Source of the DNA: Petaurus breviceps papuanus
Lineage: Eukaryota > Chordata > Mammalia > Diprotodontia > Petauridae
NCBI GenBank assembly: GCA_028583685.1
Contig: JAMXIF010001194.1
Span: 2,849,415 to 2,913,414 of the forward strand
Direction: 5' to 3'
Length of the DNA stretch: 64,000 nucleotides
Of the stretch, positions 1 through 11,417 are shown in pieces. Position 1 is the stretch's first letter, and every line of letters begins with the position of its first letter. Position numbers and translations under genes: made by a program. The notes beneath the pieces were generated by a model. That model searched no databases and was not told the origin of the DNA. It saw only the letters and a program-made list of their open reading frames with translations.

Positions 1-404
1 GAATGAGCAAGAACAACAACAACAAAAAAGAACCCAATCATAAAGAGCTACTATGATAACAGGGAAAGTCAAGATACAAACACAGAAGAAAACAATTATG
101 TGAAGCTATCTACAAGCAAAGCCTCAAAGAAAAATGAAAATTGGACACAAGCCCAACAAGAATTCCTAGAAGAAATCTTTCCTAATTTTCTAGGAAAGAG
201 CTATAAAGAGTTCCTGAGTTCCTAAGTTCCTAAAGGAAGAGTTTTTAAAAGCAGCAAAAAAATCAAAAATCAAAAGAGCAATAGAGGAAAAAAATGGGAA
301 AAGAAATGAAAACTATGCAAGAAAGATATGAAAATAGAGGTAAAAGCTTAGTAAAAGAGGCACAAAACTTAATTGAAGAAAATAACTCCTTCAAAATTAG
401 AATT

Positions 405-570
405 AGATGGTGGCTAGGTAGCACGGTGAATAGAGCACCAGCCCTAGAGTCAAGAGGACCTGAGTTCAAATCCGGCCTCAGACACTTGACACACTTACTA
501 GCCATGTGACTTTGGGCAAGTCACTTAACCCCAATTGCCCTCCAAAAAAAAAAAAAAGCAAAAAAAATAC
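405..570 (+). mobile_element. tRNA-derived SINE (short type A) in L1 ORF1
   Basis: The tRNA-like head has box A-like tagcacggtg and box B-like gagttcaaatccg, then the core ending ccccaattgccctcc and a poly-A tail. A 7-bp target duplication, tagaatt, flanks it (398-404 and 571-577). Confidence 0.9.
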
Positions 571-957
571 TAGAATTGGTCAAATGGAAGTTAATGATTC
601 CATTCCATGACATCAAGAAATAATAGACTAAATCTCAAAAGACTAGAAAAAAAATAGAAGAAAATGTGACATATCTCAAGAGAAAAATAACTGACCAGGA
701 ATGTTATAACCAAAATCTAGAGCTCCCAAATCAAGAAGAAAACACTGCAAGTATCCAGGAAGAAAGAATTCAAGTACTGTGGAGCCTCAGTCAGGATCAC
801 ACAAAATTTAGCAGCCATCACTTTAAAGAAATGAAGAGCTTAGAATAAGATATTCCAGAAGGAAAAGCATCTAAGGTTGCAACTAAGAATAACCTACTCA
901 GCAAAAGTGTGTATAATCCTTCAGGGGGGAAAACAGATCTTTAATGAAATAGAGATT

Positions 958-2150
958 TCTTTTTTTTTAATTTTCTTTTTGATTTATGGAATAAAACAAG
1001 CATTTTCATAACATAAAAAAAGATGATCATAAGTGAAACTGCAAATCTACTATACACAATTTGCTATTCCTTTTAAGTATACAACAAAATCATCACATAA
1101 ATTTTTCTTTTTTTCTTCCTTCCCCTCTATCCTGCCCTAGACACAAATAGATATGTATATGTATATGTAAAATTATTCTATACATATATCTATTTATCAG
1201 TTCTTTTTCTGGTTGCTGATAACATCTTTCTCCATATGTCTTTTATAATTAATTTGAGTACTTATAATAGACAAAGTAACTATTTGCTCAAAGTCATTCT
1301 TAAAACAACACTCCTATTACTGTATACAGTTTTCTTTTGGTTCTGCTCATTTTGCTCTTCATTAGTTCATGCAAGTATTTCCATGTTTTTCTAAAATCAT
1401 TGAACTCATCATTTCTTATAGCACAGTAGTATTCCATCACAATCATATAGGACAACTTGATCAGTCATTTCCCAACTAATGACATCCCTGCAATTTCCAT
1501 TTCTTTGAAAAAAAATATGCTGCTATAGGGGTGGGTAGGTGGTGCAGTGAATAGAGCACTGGCCCTGGAGTCAGGAGGACCTGAATTCAAATCCAGCCTC
1601 AGATCCTTGACACACTTACTAGCCATGTGACTTTGGGCAAGTCACTTAATCCCAATTGCCCTCCAAAAAAACAAAAAAAAAAGAAAGAAAAAAAATGAGA
1701 AAAAGCTGCTATAGACATTTTAGAAGAAATAGTTTCTTTTCCTTTTTCCCTAATCATCTTTGGAAAGACATCAAGTAGTGGTATTGCTGGGTCAAATGGT
1801 ATAGGTAAGTTAATAACTCTTTGGTCATAATTCCAGATTGCTCTCTAAAGTGGTTGGATCATTTTACAATTCCACCAACAATGAATTAGTGTCCCAATCT
1901 TTCAACATCTTTCCAACATTTGTTACCTTCTCCTTCTATCATTTTAGCCAATCTGGTAGGTGTAAAATGATATCTTAAGGTTGTTTTAATCTGGATTTCT
2001 CTCATCAATAATGGGTTAGAGCATTTTTTTTGTGTTTAGATATATTTAGATTTCTTCATTGGAAGACTGCCTGTTTATATCCTTTGACAATTTAAATGGG
2101 GAATGACTAATATTCTTATAGATTTGACTAAGTTCTATTTATTATTTAGA
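958..2150 (-). mobile_element. Antisense L1 3' part inserted in the plus-strand L1
   Basis: It opens with a T-run (reverse of the poly-A tail). It then runs antisense through the 3' UTR and the ORF2 C-terminal region (gcacagtagtattccatcac, ttgctgggtcaaatggt). The host L1 breaks off at aatgaaatagag and resumes at gaggactttcaaa, with tagag at both edges as a probable short target duplication. It is interrupted by a SINE at 1529-1704. Confidence 0.8.
1529..1704 (+). mobile_element. SINE type A inside the antisense L1
   Basis: This is a full-length type A SINE with an A-rich tail. A perfect 10-bp target duplication, gctgctatag, lies at 1519-1528 and 1705-1714. It is the third layer of nesting here. 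Confidence 0.9.
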
Positions 2151-3322
2151 GGACTTTCAAAAATTCCTGATGAAAATATCAAAGCTTAGTGGAAAATCTG
2201 ACATTCAAATATAGGAATCAAGAGAAGCATGGGAAGGTAAATATGGATAAGAAATTATGTTCCAAGTTTAAAAGTCTAAATAAACTGTTTACATTCTTAT
2301 ATAGGGAAATGATATATGTAATGCCTCAGAGCTTCATCATCACCAGGGGTCTTGGAGGAAGTCTAATTAGAGAACCTGGATGTGATTCTATTATTTTTGG
2401 ATGATTTCAAAAGAAGAAGAATAGAAGCATGGGGAAGAGGAATGCACTGGAAGAGTGGGGAAGAGAGAAAAAGAATGGGAAAATTTGTCTCACATAAATG
2501 GGATGTACAAGGTAAAGTTTCTGTAACAGAGGAGGCAGTGGAGCAGGGAAGGGGACAAGCGACACTTGAACCTCACTCTCATCTGAACTGGTAAAAGGAG
2601 GGAAGGATACACATATACATACAACTGGCTACAGAAATTCATCCTACCCAGCAGGGAAATAGGAAGAAAATGAGTTAAGAGAAAGGGGAAGGGGGAGTAA
2701 GAAGGAGGGCAAATTAAGGGAGGCAGTGGTCAGAAGAAAGAGTCTGTTAAAGAGGAGAAGGGGGGAAGAGAAGGAAAAACATAATAAAATATGATAGAGG
2801 AAAAATACACAGCAATAATAACCGTGAATGTAAATGGGATGAATTCACCTATGAAAAAGGAGTATAACAGAGTAGATTAAAACCAGAATACAACAATATG
2901 TTGTTTATGAGAAACAGACTTGAAGCAGAAAGATAAACATATTTAAAATAAGAGACTGGAGAAGAATCTATAGACATCAGGTGAAGTAAAAAAGGCAGGA
3001 GTAGCAATCTCAGAGAAAGCAAAAGCAAAAATAGACCTAATTAAAAGAGATAAATAGGGAAATTACATTTTTCTAAAAGGTAGTATTCATCACAGACAAT
3101 GCATTAATATCAGTACTGAACATGTATAAACCAAATGGCATAGCATCTAAATTCTTAAAGGAAAAGTTAAATGAGTTACAGGAGGAATTAGACAGTAAAA
3201 CTGTAATTATGGGGGGCCTCATTTTACCCCTCTCAGATATAGATAAATCTAACCATAAAATAAGCAAAAAAGAATTTAAAGAAACAAATTGAATTTTTGA
3301 AAAATTAAATATGATAATTAAA

Positions 3323-4123
3323 CAGGCTTCTTAAACTTTTTTCACTCATAACCCTTTTTTTCCCGAGACTTTTGTACATGACCCCATGTATATAGGTATA
3401 TAAAACAGGTATACAAATTAAACATTTACTGATAATAAATTGTAAAGAAATCTATTTTAAAACAATTCCTTGGCATACATATAATTTTACCATTTATTAA
3501 AGATGAAAGCAAATTTGCATACTAATGAGATATATGTGCTTATTTATTTTTACATAAAGAACTCAATCTTGGTGGAATATTTGATACTGCAGGATGTAGA
3601 GTATCTTCAATGTTTTTCAGAGTTGATTGATATTTTGATTTTATAACTGTCAATGCTGAGAATACCACTTTGCATAAATATGTTGTACAAAATTGTTGAA
3701 GTACTTTAAGGGTCATTTCAAAATTGATGGAAATTCTGTCCTAATCCTAAGTCAAGATTCATTTAACAATTTTGTATGTACAGTAAAAACACTGCAATTC
3801 ATAACATACAATAGTCTCAAATCTGAGCCAAGGTGTTTCTGGCAGCATTTGTTGGCATTACATGGCATGATGACATGTGCAGTGCAAAGTGCACATGCAT
3901 GTTGTGTGTTCAGAACCAAGGCTGCATTGAAGCTACATAATACAACACAGGCAAGTGCTGCCAGAAACACCTCAGATCCATTTGATCCATATGCATTTGA
4001 TTTTGAATTAATTTTTGGTTGTCGTGTGTTCAGAAACCTTTTATTGTTGCCAAATTTTTCATGATCCCCACATTCAGTTATGTGACCCCATATAAGGGTG
4101 TGACCCACAGTTTAAGAAGCAAA
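3323..4123. mobile_element. hAT-like non-autonomous DNA transposon in L1 ORF2
   Basis: The ends are inverted: gcttcttaaact at 3326-3337 and agtttaagaagc at 4109-4120 are perfect complements. Similarity continues more weakly inward (gacccc-rich segments near both ends). The left end begins CAG, as hAT elements do. L1 ORF2 coding is continuous on either side. No transposase is seen. An internal 16-bp perfect inverted repeat (3832-3847 with 3956-3971) encloses a 108-bp loop. The target duplication is too decayed to call. ORFs on both strands inside it look accidental. Confidence 0.75.
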
Positions 4124-4645
4124 ACTCTAGAAAATATTGAATGAGAATAGAAAAGTATATACCTTTCTTTCAACTGTACATGGCAATTTCACAAAAATTG
4201 ATAATGAATTAGGGCAGTAAAACCTCACAAACAAATGTAGAAAAACAAATATTAAATATGTCATTTCCTGACCATAATGCAATAAATATTACCTTCAGTA
4301 AAAGACCTTTGAAACATATATTAAAAATTAGTAGGAAATTAAATAACAAATATAAAAAATAAATGAGTCAAAGAACAAATAAATTCACTAAAGATAATGA
4401 CAACAAATGAGACAACATACAAAAATTTGTGGGATACAGTCAAACCAGGGGTTACGGGAAAATTTATATCTCTAGATGCTTACATAAAAAAAACAGAGAA
4501 CAGATCAACAACAAATTAATTCCAATGTTACATAAACTATTTGAAAAAATAGATCAAGGAATCCTACCAAATTTCTTCCATGACACAAATATGTTCTTGA
4601 TACATACACAAAGTACCAACACAATATTCACAGCACCAACAGCGA

Positions 4646-5028
4646 CTGTAAATATGCCAGCATAGTTCTCAATTGCAAAATATAATAGACTCTCCATATG
4701 GAAGACAGAAGCAAAACATTTATTCAGATACCAGAAAACCAAATCCCAACACCAGAAAGTCAAATCTATCATAGTAGCAAAGAAGTTAATATACCATAAC
4801 ACTGCAGAGAGCTACACCATTCTTTAGCCTTCCCATAAACCAACACTCACAAGCCTAGCTATCTCCCTGGGTGTGTCCCCTCTCTCCCATGGTCTATCTT
4901 CTTTGACTCCCAGCTTCCTGTAGGCTTTGCCCTACTCTTCAGCAAACTTCTCCCACCACAGACTCCAGGTGATTACATTCAGTCTATTAGGGGGCAGGGA
5001 AAATCTTCAAATTATCATTACTATTACA
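4646..5028 (-). mobile_element. Probable solo LTR fossil in L1 ORF2
   Basis: On the minus strand it begins TGTAATAG and ends TTTACA, with an AATAAA signal about 90 bp before the 3' end. The beginning resembles the three better-bounded LTRs in the window. L1 coding resumes right after it. The left limit is uncertain and no clean target duplication was found. No internal viral genes are present. Confidence 0.5.
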
Positions 5029-5604
5029 ATAAACCAGAGAGAATCAAAACAGAGAAAGAAAATTATAGAATAATCTCTCTAATGAATATTTATGCAAAAA
5101 TTTTAAATAAATTATTAGAAGGAGATTTATAGCAACATATCATGAAGAACATACACTATGACCAGGCTGAATTTATGTAAGGAATTCAGGACTGGTTCAA
5201 TATTAGGAGAACTAAGGAGACCATAAGCAACAATAAATAAAATATTAAATATTAGGAGACCATAAACAGCAAAAACAAATATGATTATTTCAATGGGTGG
5301 AGAAAAAACTTTTGAGAAGATACAACATTCCTTTAAAAAAACACTTGAGAGTATAAGAATAAATGAAGCCTTTCTTAAATTGATAAGTAGTGTATATCTA
5401 AAACCTGGAGCAAATATTAACTATAATAGGGATAAGCTAAAAACCTTTCCAGTAAAATCAGGGGTTAAACAAAGATTTCCATTATCACATTTACTATTCA
5501 ATATCATACTAGAAATGCTAAGTATAGCAATAAGACAAGAAAAGGAAATTGAAGGAACAAGGCAAAGAAGATATAAAACTATCACTTTTTGTAGATGATA
5601 TGAT

Positions 5605-5838
5605 GGGGGGCTGGGTCAGTGGATAGAGTACAGAGCCTGAAGTCAGGAACACTCATCTTCCTGAGCTAGAATCAGACACTTACTATGTGACTCTCAGCAA
5701 GTTACGTCACCCTGTTTGCTTCAATTTCCTCATTTGTGAAATGAGCTGGAGAAAAAAAATGGCAAACCATTCCAGTATCTTTGCCAAAAAAACCTCACAT
5801 GTGGTCACAAAGAATTTAATATGCCTGAACAACAATAA
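5605..5838 (+). mobile_element. Long-type tRNA-derived SINE (Mar1-like)
   Basis: The head (gctgggtcagtggatagag) is followed by a MIR-like core (cagacacttactatgtgac, cctcatttgtgaaatgagc). A 3' segment follows (ggcaaaccattccagtatct, tggtcacaaagaa, cctgaacaacaa) that the short type lacks. It interrupts the L1 reverse transcriptase just after its LFVDD box. Confidence 0.85.
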
Positions 5839-6715
5839 CTACTGATAGTTTAGTTAGATTGGGCACACAATATACAGAAACAAAAGAACACAGTAACCTA
5901 GTGTTTGATAAACTCAAAGTTCCCTACTATTGGAACAAGAACTCACTATTTGACAAAAAAACTATTGGGAAAAATGGAAAGTAGTCTGACAGAAACTAGA
6001 TATAGATCAAAATCTCAAACCATATTCTAAGATAAGCTCAAAATTGAGTACATGATTTAGACATAAAGGGTGATATCATAACTAAATCAATAAAGTATAG
6101 AAGAAATTATCTGTCAGATCCATGGATTAGGGAAGAATTCATGACCAAATAAGAGAAAGAGAGATTCATGAGAGGTAAAATAGATCATTTTTATTCCACA
6201 AAATGAAAAGGGTTTTGTACAAACAAAATTAATGCAGCTAAAATTAGGAGAATAACAGGAAACTGGAGGGAAAATCTTTGCAGCAAGGTTCTTTGACAAA
6301 GATCTTATTTCTAAAATATATAAGGAACTGAGTCAAATTTACAAGAAAAAGAGACATTTCCCAATTGATAAATAGCCAATGGATATGAATAGCGAGTATT
6401 CAGAGAAAGAAATCCAAGCTACCAATAGTTATATGAAAAAATGTTCTAAATCACTAATAATTAGAGAAATATAAATTAAAACAATTCAATGGTAACATTT
6501 CATGTCCATCAGATTGACTAAGATAACAAAAAAGGAGAATGACAAATGCTGGAGGGGTTGTGGGAAAATAATGGACTATTGGTTCAACTAGAAATTAATC
6601 CAATCATTCTGGAAAGCAAGTTGGAATCATGCCCAAAAAGCTGTTAACCTGTGCATCCTTTGATCCAGCAATGACTCTATCAGATATATACTCCAAAGAG
6701 ATCAAGGAAAGACCC

Positions 6716-7920
6716 TGTAATGCCAAGGAAAGGTAACTTCCCAAGGTTCAAAATATCAGCATTGGTGCTCTCCATTTTATTCAGTGACCAACCAAGAACA
6801 GAGAAGATCAAAACATGACATCATTCAAAATACAGCATTTACTAAGAGTGATTAAATAATCTCCAAGTACAACCCCACCCCAGGATCTTCCATTCATTCA
6901 ATCAATTACAAAGTCCCTGTTCTAAATACTTCTCCACCCCTAGGCTATACCTTCATTTAGTCCACCACAAAGCCCCTCTTCTCAAATGGAGATTAGTTTC
7001 CAAACATAAGTAAAGTACCTTCATTTGTCAATCACAGAGCACAAAAAGGTCAAAAGTTCCCCACCCCTGGATCACAATTGAATCTACCCCAGAGTTACAT
7101 CAAATTTAAGCACAGCACTTAATACCCAAATGGAGGTCTTTTCTTCATCTTGGAGGCAAGTTCTCAGCAATCTTAGTTCCTGGGGAGACAAGGCTTAGCA
7201 AGGCCACAAGATACATTGCCAGTCCCTTCATTAATTCATCCTCTGTCTGTAGAACAGTCCTAGAACCCCTGAAAACATTAGCAAAACCCTCTCCCAGGAT
7301 TTCTGTAAACATACAACAAGAAAATCCTTCTTCAGGGCTTCTGAACCAACAGAAAGGTTCCCAGACCCCTGCAACAACAGCACTGTCCTTCACCAGGGGA
7401 CAGTATTCATTCTGTCTGCAGGACAGTCTCCAGACCCCTGCAACAACAGCACTGTCCTTCACCAGTGGACAGTATTCACTTTCTGTCTGCAGGACAGTCT
7501 CAGGATCTCTTAGCCAGCAGCCAGGTTCCAGGACTTCTTCAACAAAAGGACTGTCTTTCACCAGTGGACAAATCTGGCAAAACAACATCAAAACAGACAG
7601 ACAAAGTACCAGCAAAACAGCCATGTCTCCTCAGTCCTTGGCAGCTCAGGGGGCAGGTCTCAAAAGTCCAGGGCAATTCAAAGCCCCCAGCAATTCTCTC
7701 AGTCTCTCTCTGCCTCCACGAGGTGCTGCTTCCAAAAAGTTCTTCCGCCTATCTCTTGTGTCTCTCCAAATCTATGTCACCAGCTCCTCCCAGTTTGTGT
7801 CTCTCTTTTCAAGTCAACAAGTCCATCCCACAGGTGGGATTAACAAGCTCTGGGTTTTAACACAATCAGTTTGAAAACCAAGCCAATACAGGGGAATCTT
7901 TAAATGCCATTACTATCACA
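6716..7920 (-). mobile_element. Solo LTR of an endogenous retrovirus (copy 1)
   Basis: It is 1205 bp, TG...CA bounded, with a perfect 5-bp target duplication gaccc (6711-6715, 7921-7925). AATAAA on the minus strand (complement of 6776-6781), close to that strand's 3' end, sets the orientation. It contains tandem sub-repeats near 7361-7500. There is no internal proviral sequence, so it is a recombination remnant. A close relative with the same orientation is at 26056-27291. The 5-bp duplication suits a class III-like or related family. ORFs inside are not host genes. Confidence 0.88.
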
Positions 7921-8474
7921 GACCCATATGTATAAAAAGAATTATAATAGCATTTTTTTTGGTAGTGGCAAAGAATTGGAATGAGGTTATGCTCATCAAT
8001 TAGAGAATGGTTGAATATGGCATATGAATGTGATGAAAGATTATTGTGCTGTAAGAAATTAAGGATATCATTTCACAAATACCTGGCATGATATATTAAT
8101 TGATGCAAAGTGAAGTGAGTAGAACCAGGACAATAACTTATATAGTAACAATAATATTGTAAAAATAAAGAACTTTGAAAGACTCAATAACTCTGATCAA
8201 TACAATGACACAATTACAGAGGACTCAAGATGAAACATACTATCCATATCCAGATAAAGATCTGATTGAGTCAGAATGCAGATTAAAGCATATTTTCTCT
8301 TCTTTCTTTTTTTTTTTTAGATATAGCAAGGGAGTTTGTTTTCCATGCCTATATGTATTTCTAATAGATTTTATTTTTCTTGCTTTCTCAATATATTGGG
8401 GAGGTGAGAAGGGAGAGAAAATTTGAAAATGAAGATAAAATAAAATTTTTAAAAAGCAATTTGAATTATACACA

Positions 8475-8745
8475 AAAATTAGCAAATACTATATTCCCTT
8501 TGACCTAGATATAGCACTGCTGGTCCAAAATTCAAAAGATATCAAAGAAAGAAGAAAAAGTTATATATACACAAAAAAATATAGTATCTCTTTCTTTTTG
8601 TGGTAGCAAAACGTTTTGTAATAGCAAAAACTAGAAACTAAGAGTATGTCCAACAACTGAGAAAGATTGAGTAGGTTGTGATATAGCAATGTGATAGAAT
8701 ACTCTTGTGGTATAAGTAATGAAAAATATTTAATTTCAAAGAAAC
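8475..8745 (+). mobile_element. Diverged L1 ORF2 C-terminal fragment
   Basis: Translation resembles the C-terminal L1 ORF2 motif IPFDxxIALL...NSKDIKERRKS. It is a second, older L1 piece after the 3' end of the larger one. Confidence 0.6.
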
Positions 8746-9480
8746 ATGGAAATCAGTTGGTCAGTAGACATTTATTAAGCGCTTACTATGTGTCAGGCGC
8801 TGTTCTAAGAGCTGGAAATACAAAAAGGGCAAAATACAGTTCCTTCCCTCAGGTAACTCAAAATCTGATTGGGGAGACAATATGCAAACAAATATATATG
8901 AACAAGCTATATTCAAGATAAATAGAAAACAATTAATGGAAAGAAGTCACCAGAATCAAGAGGGATTTGGAAATCTTACCTTCTTGTAGAAGGTGAGATT
9001 TTAACTGGGACTTGAAGGAAGCCAAGCAAGTTAGGAGGTGGAGATGAGGGGGGAGTGGATTCTAGACATGGGAGACAGTCAGTGAAAATGCCCAGAACTG
9101 AGAGAAGTAGTGTCTTAGTTTCTTGTTCATGCAACAAGAAGAAGGCCAGTATCACTGGATCAAAGAATACATTAGGATGGGGTAGGGAGGCTGGGTTGTA
9201 TGGCATAAGGATGGAAAAGTATGGGGAAGAGCTTGGTTACAAAGGGTTTTGAATGCTATTCAGATGATTTTTATATGATCCTGGACGTTATAGGAAGTCA
9301 TTGGAGTTTACTGAATATAGGGATAACATGGTCTGATCATTGCTTTAGGAAAATTCCTTAAGCAACTGAATGGAGGAAGGACTAGAGTCGGGGAGAGGCA
9401 TGAGGCAACATGAGTAACCTTCAGGTTAGTCAAGGCATGGGATGCTAAGAGACTTCATGAGGGTGGTAGTGAAGAGGTTA
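8746..9480 (-). mobile_element. Antisense L2 LINE, 3' portion
   Basis: It begins with the reverse of the L2 3' end (gacatttattaagcgcttac) and continues through ggcgctgttctaagagctgg, gggacttgaaggaagccaag and ttggagtttactgaat. All of these recur in the copies at 40738 and 55945. Confidence 0.8.
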
Positions 9481-9489
9481 CCCATAAAG

Positions 9490-9850
9490 AGGGTTAGGGT
9501 TGCTCTGGAGACCCCAAAATACCAACATGCCAGGTCCTGCCAAATGAATTCGATTCAAGTCTTCTCTCAGCCAAAGAAAAGTTTATTAAAAGTTTGCTTG
9601 TATTGGACACAGAGTAAGCCTGTCCTAGGTCATTTTATGGTGCTCTCACTATTCTATGGCACTCTCACAAACATGAAGACAGGATGGGGTCTTATATATA
9701 GAAGATTTTGGGAGGAATCTAGGGGTGGTCTAGGGGAGGAGTTTGGGGAGGGTCTTCAGGAGGAGTTAATGAGGTCAATGAGTGATTAAGGGTGGGAAGT
9801 AGCTAGAGGGGGCTCCCAGAGCCCATACCTCATCAGTCCCTAGGTGGCTG
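9490..9850 (-). mobile_element. LTR fossil, limits approximate
   Basis: On the minus strand a TATA-type box (complement of 9691-9700) is followed about 110 bp later by AATAAA (complement of 9582-9587), the layout of an LTR promoter and R region. No coding remains. Both ends are uncertain. Confidence 0.55.
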
Positions 9851-9864
9851 CTCACACAGGTTCT

Positions 9865-10337
9865 TGGATCTGCTTTGATAAAGGAAAGCAACTCAAAATG
9901 GGTTAACAAGCTTACTTTAATCAGTCAAACCTATATCGTTTACCTCGTTCAGAGGAAAAAGGTCAGCACTGTGAACTTCAAAGTATACAGGCAGAATTAT
10001 CAAGACAGAAACAGATCAAGTAGACAGCTTTCCAAACTGTCCAACCATTATATCCATACCAAATCAACATCTGGGTTTTTCAAAGGGGGGGGCCTCTGGA
10101 CAACAGGCTTCCCTGAATCCAGATCAAATCACAGAACACTTCTCAAAGTGAGCCCCCAAAACAAAGCTACATATCAGGACTTATATAGCCTTCTCCTGGC
10201 TCAGAGAATGTAACAACCTTTTGGACCCACTGGCCAATCAAAAAGTATCTACTGAAAAACAAGCCTCCCACCCCAGGCTTCAGGTGCACTTTAGCCTAGG
10301 GGCAGGGAAGATCTTCCAAATTTGCATTCCCATTACA
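9865..10337 (-). mobile_element. LTR fossil adjoining the previous one
   Basis: The minus strand starts TGTAATGGGAAT, like the other LTRs here, and contains ctatataag followed by an ATTAAA-type signal. The far end is not defined and may abut the preceding LTR. It is broken and has no internal genes. Confidence 0.55.
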
Positions 10338-10690
10338 TATGGATACAAAGATAAAAATGAGCAAATGATACTAATAATTGTAATACCTCAAGGACCTGTG
10401 ATTCCATTAGTATGATTCTGATAGAGAGTTATCCTCCACCATTGAGTAGACAATTACTGTGGCTGTGGCTGCAAACTTCATCCTCTGATGGCCCACCTTC
10501 CAGTAATGAGCATATTTGCTTAACGAGGCTGATTCTTGGACAACAGACACAAAATTAATTGCCAAGACTTTTCCATGGTGATGGAGGACCTGTCAGAGGT
10601 TAGGTCCTATTAGCATAGGACAAAACCAAGGGTTGTTTTTATTTCATAATGAAGCGACAAAGTAAAACTTTTTTTTGATGGTATGACAGA
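10338..10690. other. Stretch without recognised feature
   Basis: I see no ORF of note, no repeat family I recognise and no RNA gene between the LTR debris and the MIR-like SINEs. Confidence 0.4.
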
Positions 10691-10875
10691 ACGACAGAAA
10701 TAGAACCTGGCTCTGGAGTCAGAGAACCCAGGTTCAACTATTACTTCCGACCTTTGCTACTTGGGTGACCTTGGGCAAACTCCCAGCCTCCCTAGGCCTT
10801 ATTTTGCATCATTTGTAAGAGTCGGGGTAGAGGGCCTTCCAAGTCCCTTTAGCTCTAGATCTGTGATTCTATAAT
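10690..10875 (+). mobile_element. MIR/THER-like SINE
   Basis: It shows tctggagtcagagaacccag, gggtgaccttgggcaaact and the MIR-type 3' core with agctctagatctgtgattct. Confidence 0.75.
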
Positions 10876-10924
10876 TGCAGCAACATTTGCAAAGAGCTTT
10901 AAAACCTAGAGTGTTTTTCATACA

Positions 10925-11085
10925 ACAATGGGGCCACAGTGTGGCATAATGTAAATAACGTTGCATTTGGAATGAGAAGATGTGGGTTTTAATCCTGGCT
11001 CGCCACCGACTCTGGCCAAGTTTCCTTCAACTGTAAGAAAGAGGTGCTTGGACTAAATGACCTCTAAACCCCAAAGTTCCACATA
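10925..11085 (+). mobile_element. Second MIR/THER-like SINE, 70 bp before the CpG island
   Basis: It shows gcatttggaatgagaagatg, ttaatcctggctc and ggactaaatgacctctaaa, the degenerate MIR head and 3' part. Confidence 0.65.
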
Positions 11086-11149
11086 GTCAAAAGCATTCTA
11101 GCTATTTTACATTGTAAAAGTCTATAATTCCAGAGGATAACCAGGAGGG

Positions 11150-11330
11150 GGAGGGGAAGCACCAAGCATTGGACGAGTGGGAGGAGCCAGGTCCGGGTTT
11201 CGGGCAGCGGATTGGCTGTGCCGTTCGTGGGCGGGATCAGTGTCGTTCTGGAGGCCGTCCCCTTCCTGGCCGTCCTAGCACCTGCGCACTGGTATCCACC
11301 ACGCCACCGCGCCATTTTGCCGGGGTTTGA
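11150..11330 (+). promoter_or_regulatory. CSE1L core promoter, TATA-less and CpG-rich
   Basis: Just upstream of exon 1 the base composition turns GC- and CpG-rich after AT-rich repeats. Visible elements are an inverted CCAAT box (attgg, 11211-11215), a GC box (gggcggg, about 11229-11235), an NRF1-like half site (ctgcgcac, about 11282) and a YY1-type motif (cgccattttg, 11310-11319). YY1 motifs typically sit just downstream of the start site in TATA-less housekeeping promoters, so transcription probably begins near 11300. No TATA box is evident. The motif assignments are by eye. Confidence 0.75.
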
Positions 11331-11417
11331 ATGTGAGGCGGTGCCGCAGCTGGAGCGGCATAGCTGGGTCCTATCTAAAGCCGGGCATCTTCTTCTCCTT
11401 TCCCGTATTACTAAGAG
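11300..11417 (+). other. CSE1L: CSE1L exon 1, 5' untranslated
   Basis: The exon ends at ctaagag followed by a strong donor, gtaagg, at 11418. It lies inside the CpG island directly after the YY1 motif. It is assigned as the first exon because the initiator ATG is in an exon 24.9 kb downstream that opens with only 11 untranslated bases and has no promoter-like sequence of its own. The 5' limit (near 11300) is inferred from motif spacing and could be off by tens of bases. Confidence 0.7.

Larger units (their letters stand above)
1..8458 (+). mobile_element. Old plus-strand L1 LINE, broken by nested insertions
   Basis: L1 sequence runs from the window edge to about 8458. ORF1 coiled-coil coding lies at about 294-400 and 570-950. 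The ORF1 end and inter-ORF segment lie at about 2150-2800. ORF2 starts near 2820 (coding for NVNGMN). The reverse transcriptase domain is clear at 5281-5598 (RINEAFLKLISSVYLKPGAN, then FPVKSGVKQ) and its catalytic-type LFVDD at about 5588. The 3' end has AATAAA-type sequence near 8435. Stops and frameshifts are many. Insertions inside it: SINEs 405-570, 1529-1704 and 5605-5838; antisense L1 958-2150; hAT 3323-4123; LTRs 4646-5028 and 6716-7920. Confidence 0.85.

Noticed and set aside
405-570. tRNA gene, because of box A- and box B-like sequences
   Set aside because: The anticodon arm and acceptor pairing are absent, and the same sequence recurs many times with A-rich tails and target duplications, so it is a SINE.
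3693-4108. Overlapping ORFs of 123 and 118 codons on opposite strands
   Set aside because: They fall inside the hAT-like element, which has no transposase. They arise from its symmetric hairpin region.
7145-7624. 159-codon minus-strand ORF with repeated CPLVKDSAVVAGV segments and a hydrophobic start
   Set aside because: It lies wholly inside a solo LTR. The repeated peptide is the translation of the LTR's tandem sub-repeats, and the same frame recurs in the second LTR copy. It is not a host gene.
9636-10342. tatgg at 9636-9640 and 10338-10342 as the target duplication of one 697-bp LTR
   Set aside because: The sequence across 9640 looks like a continuous LTR (TATA-type box to AATAAA), so a boundary there would split it. 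A 5-base match is expected by chance at this distance.
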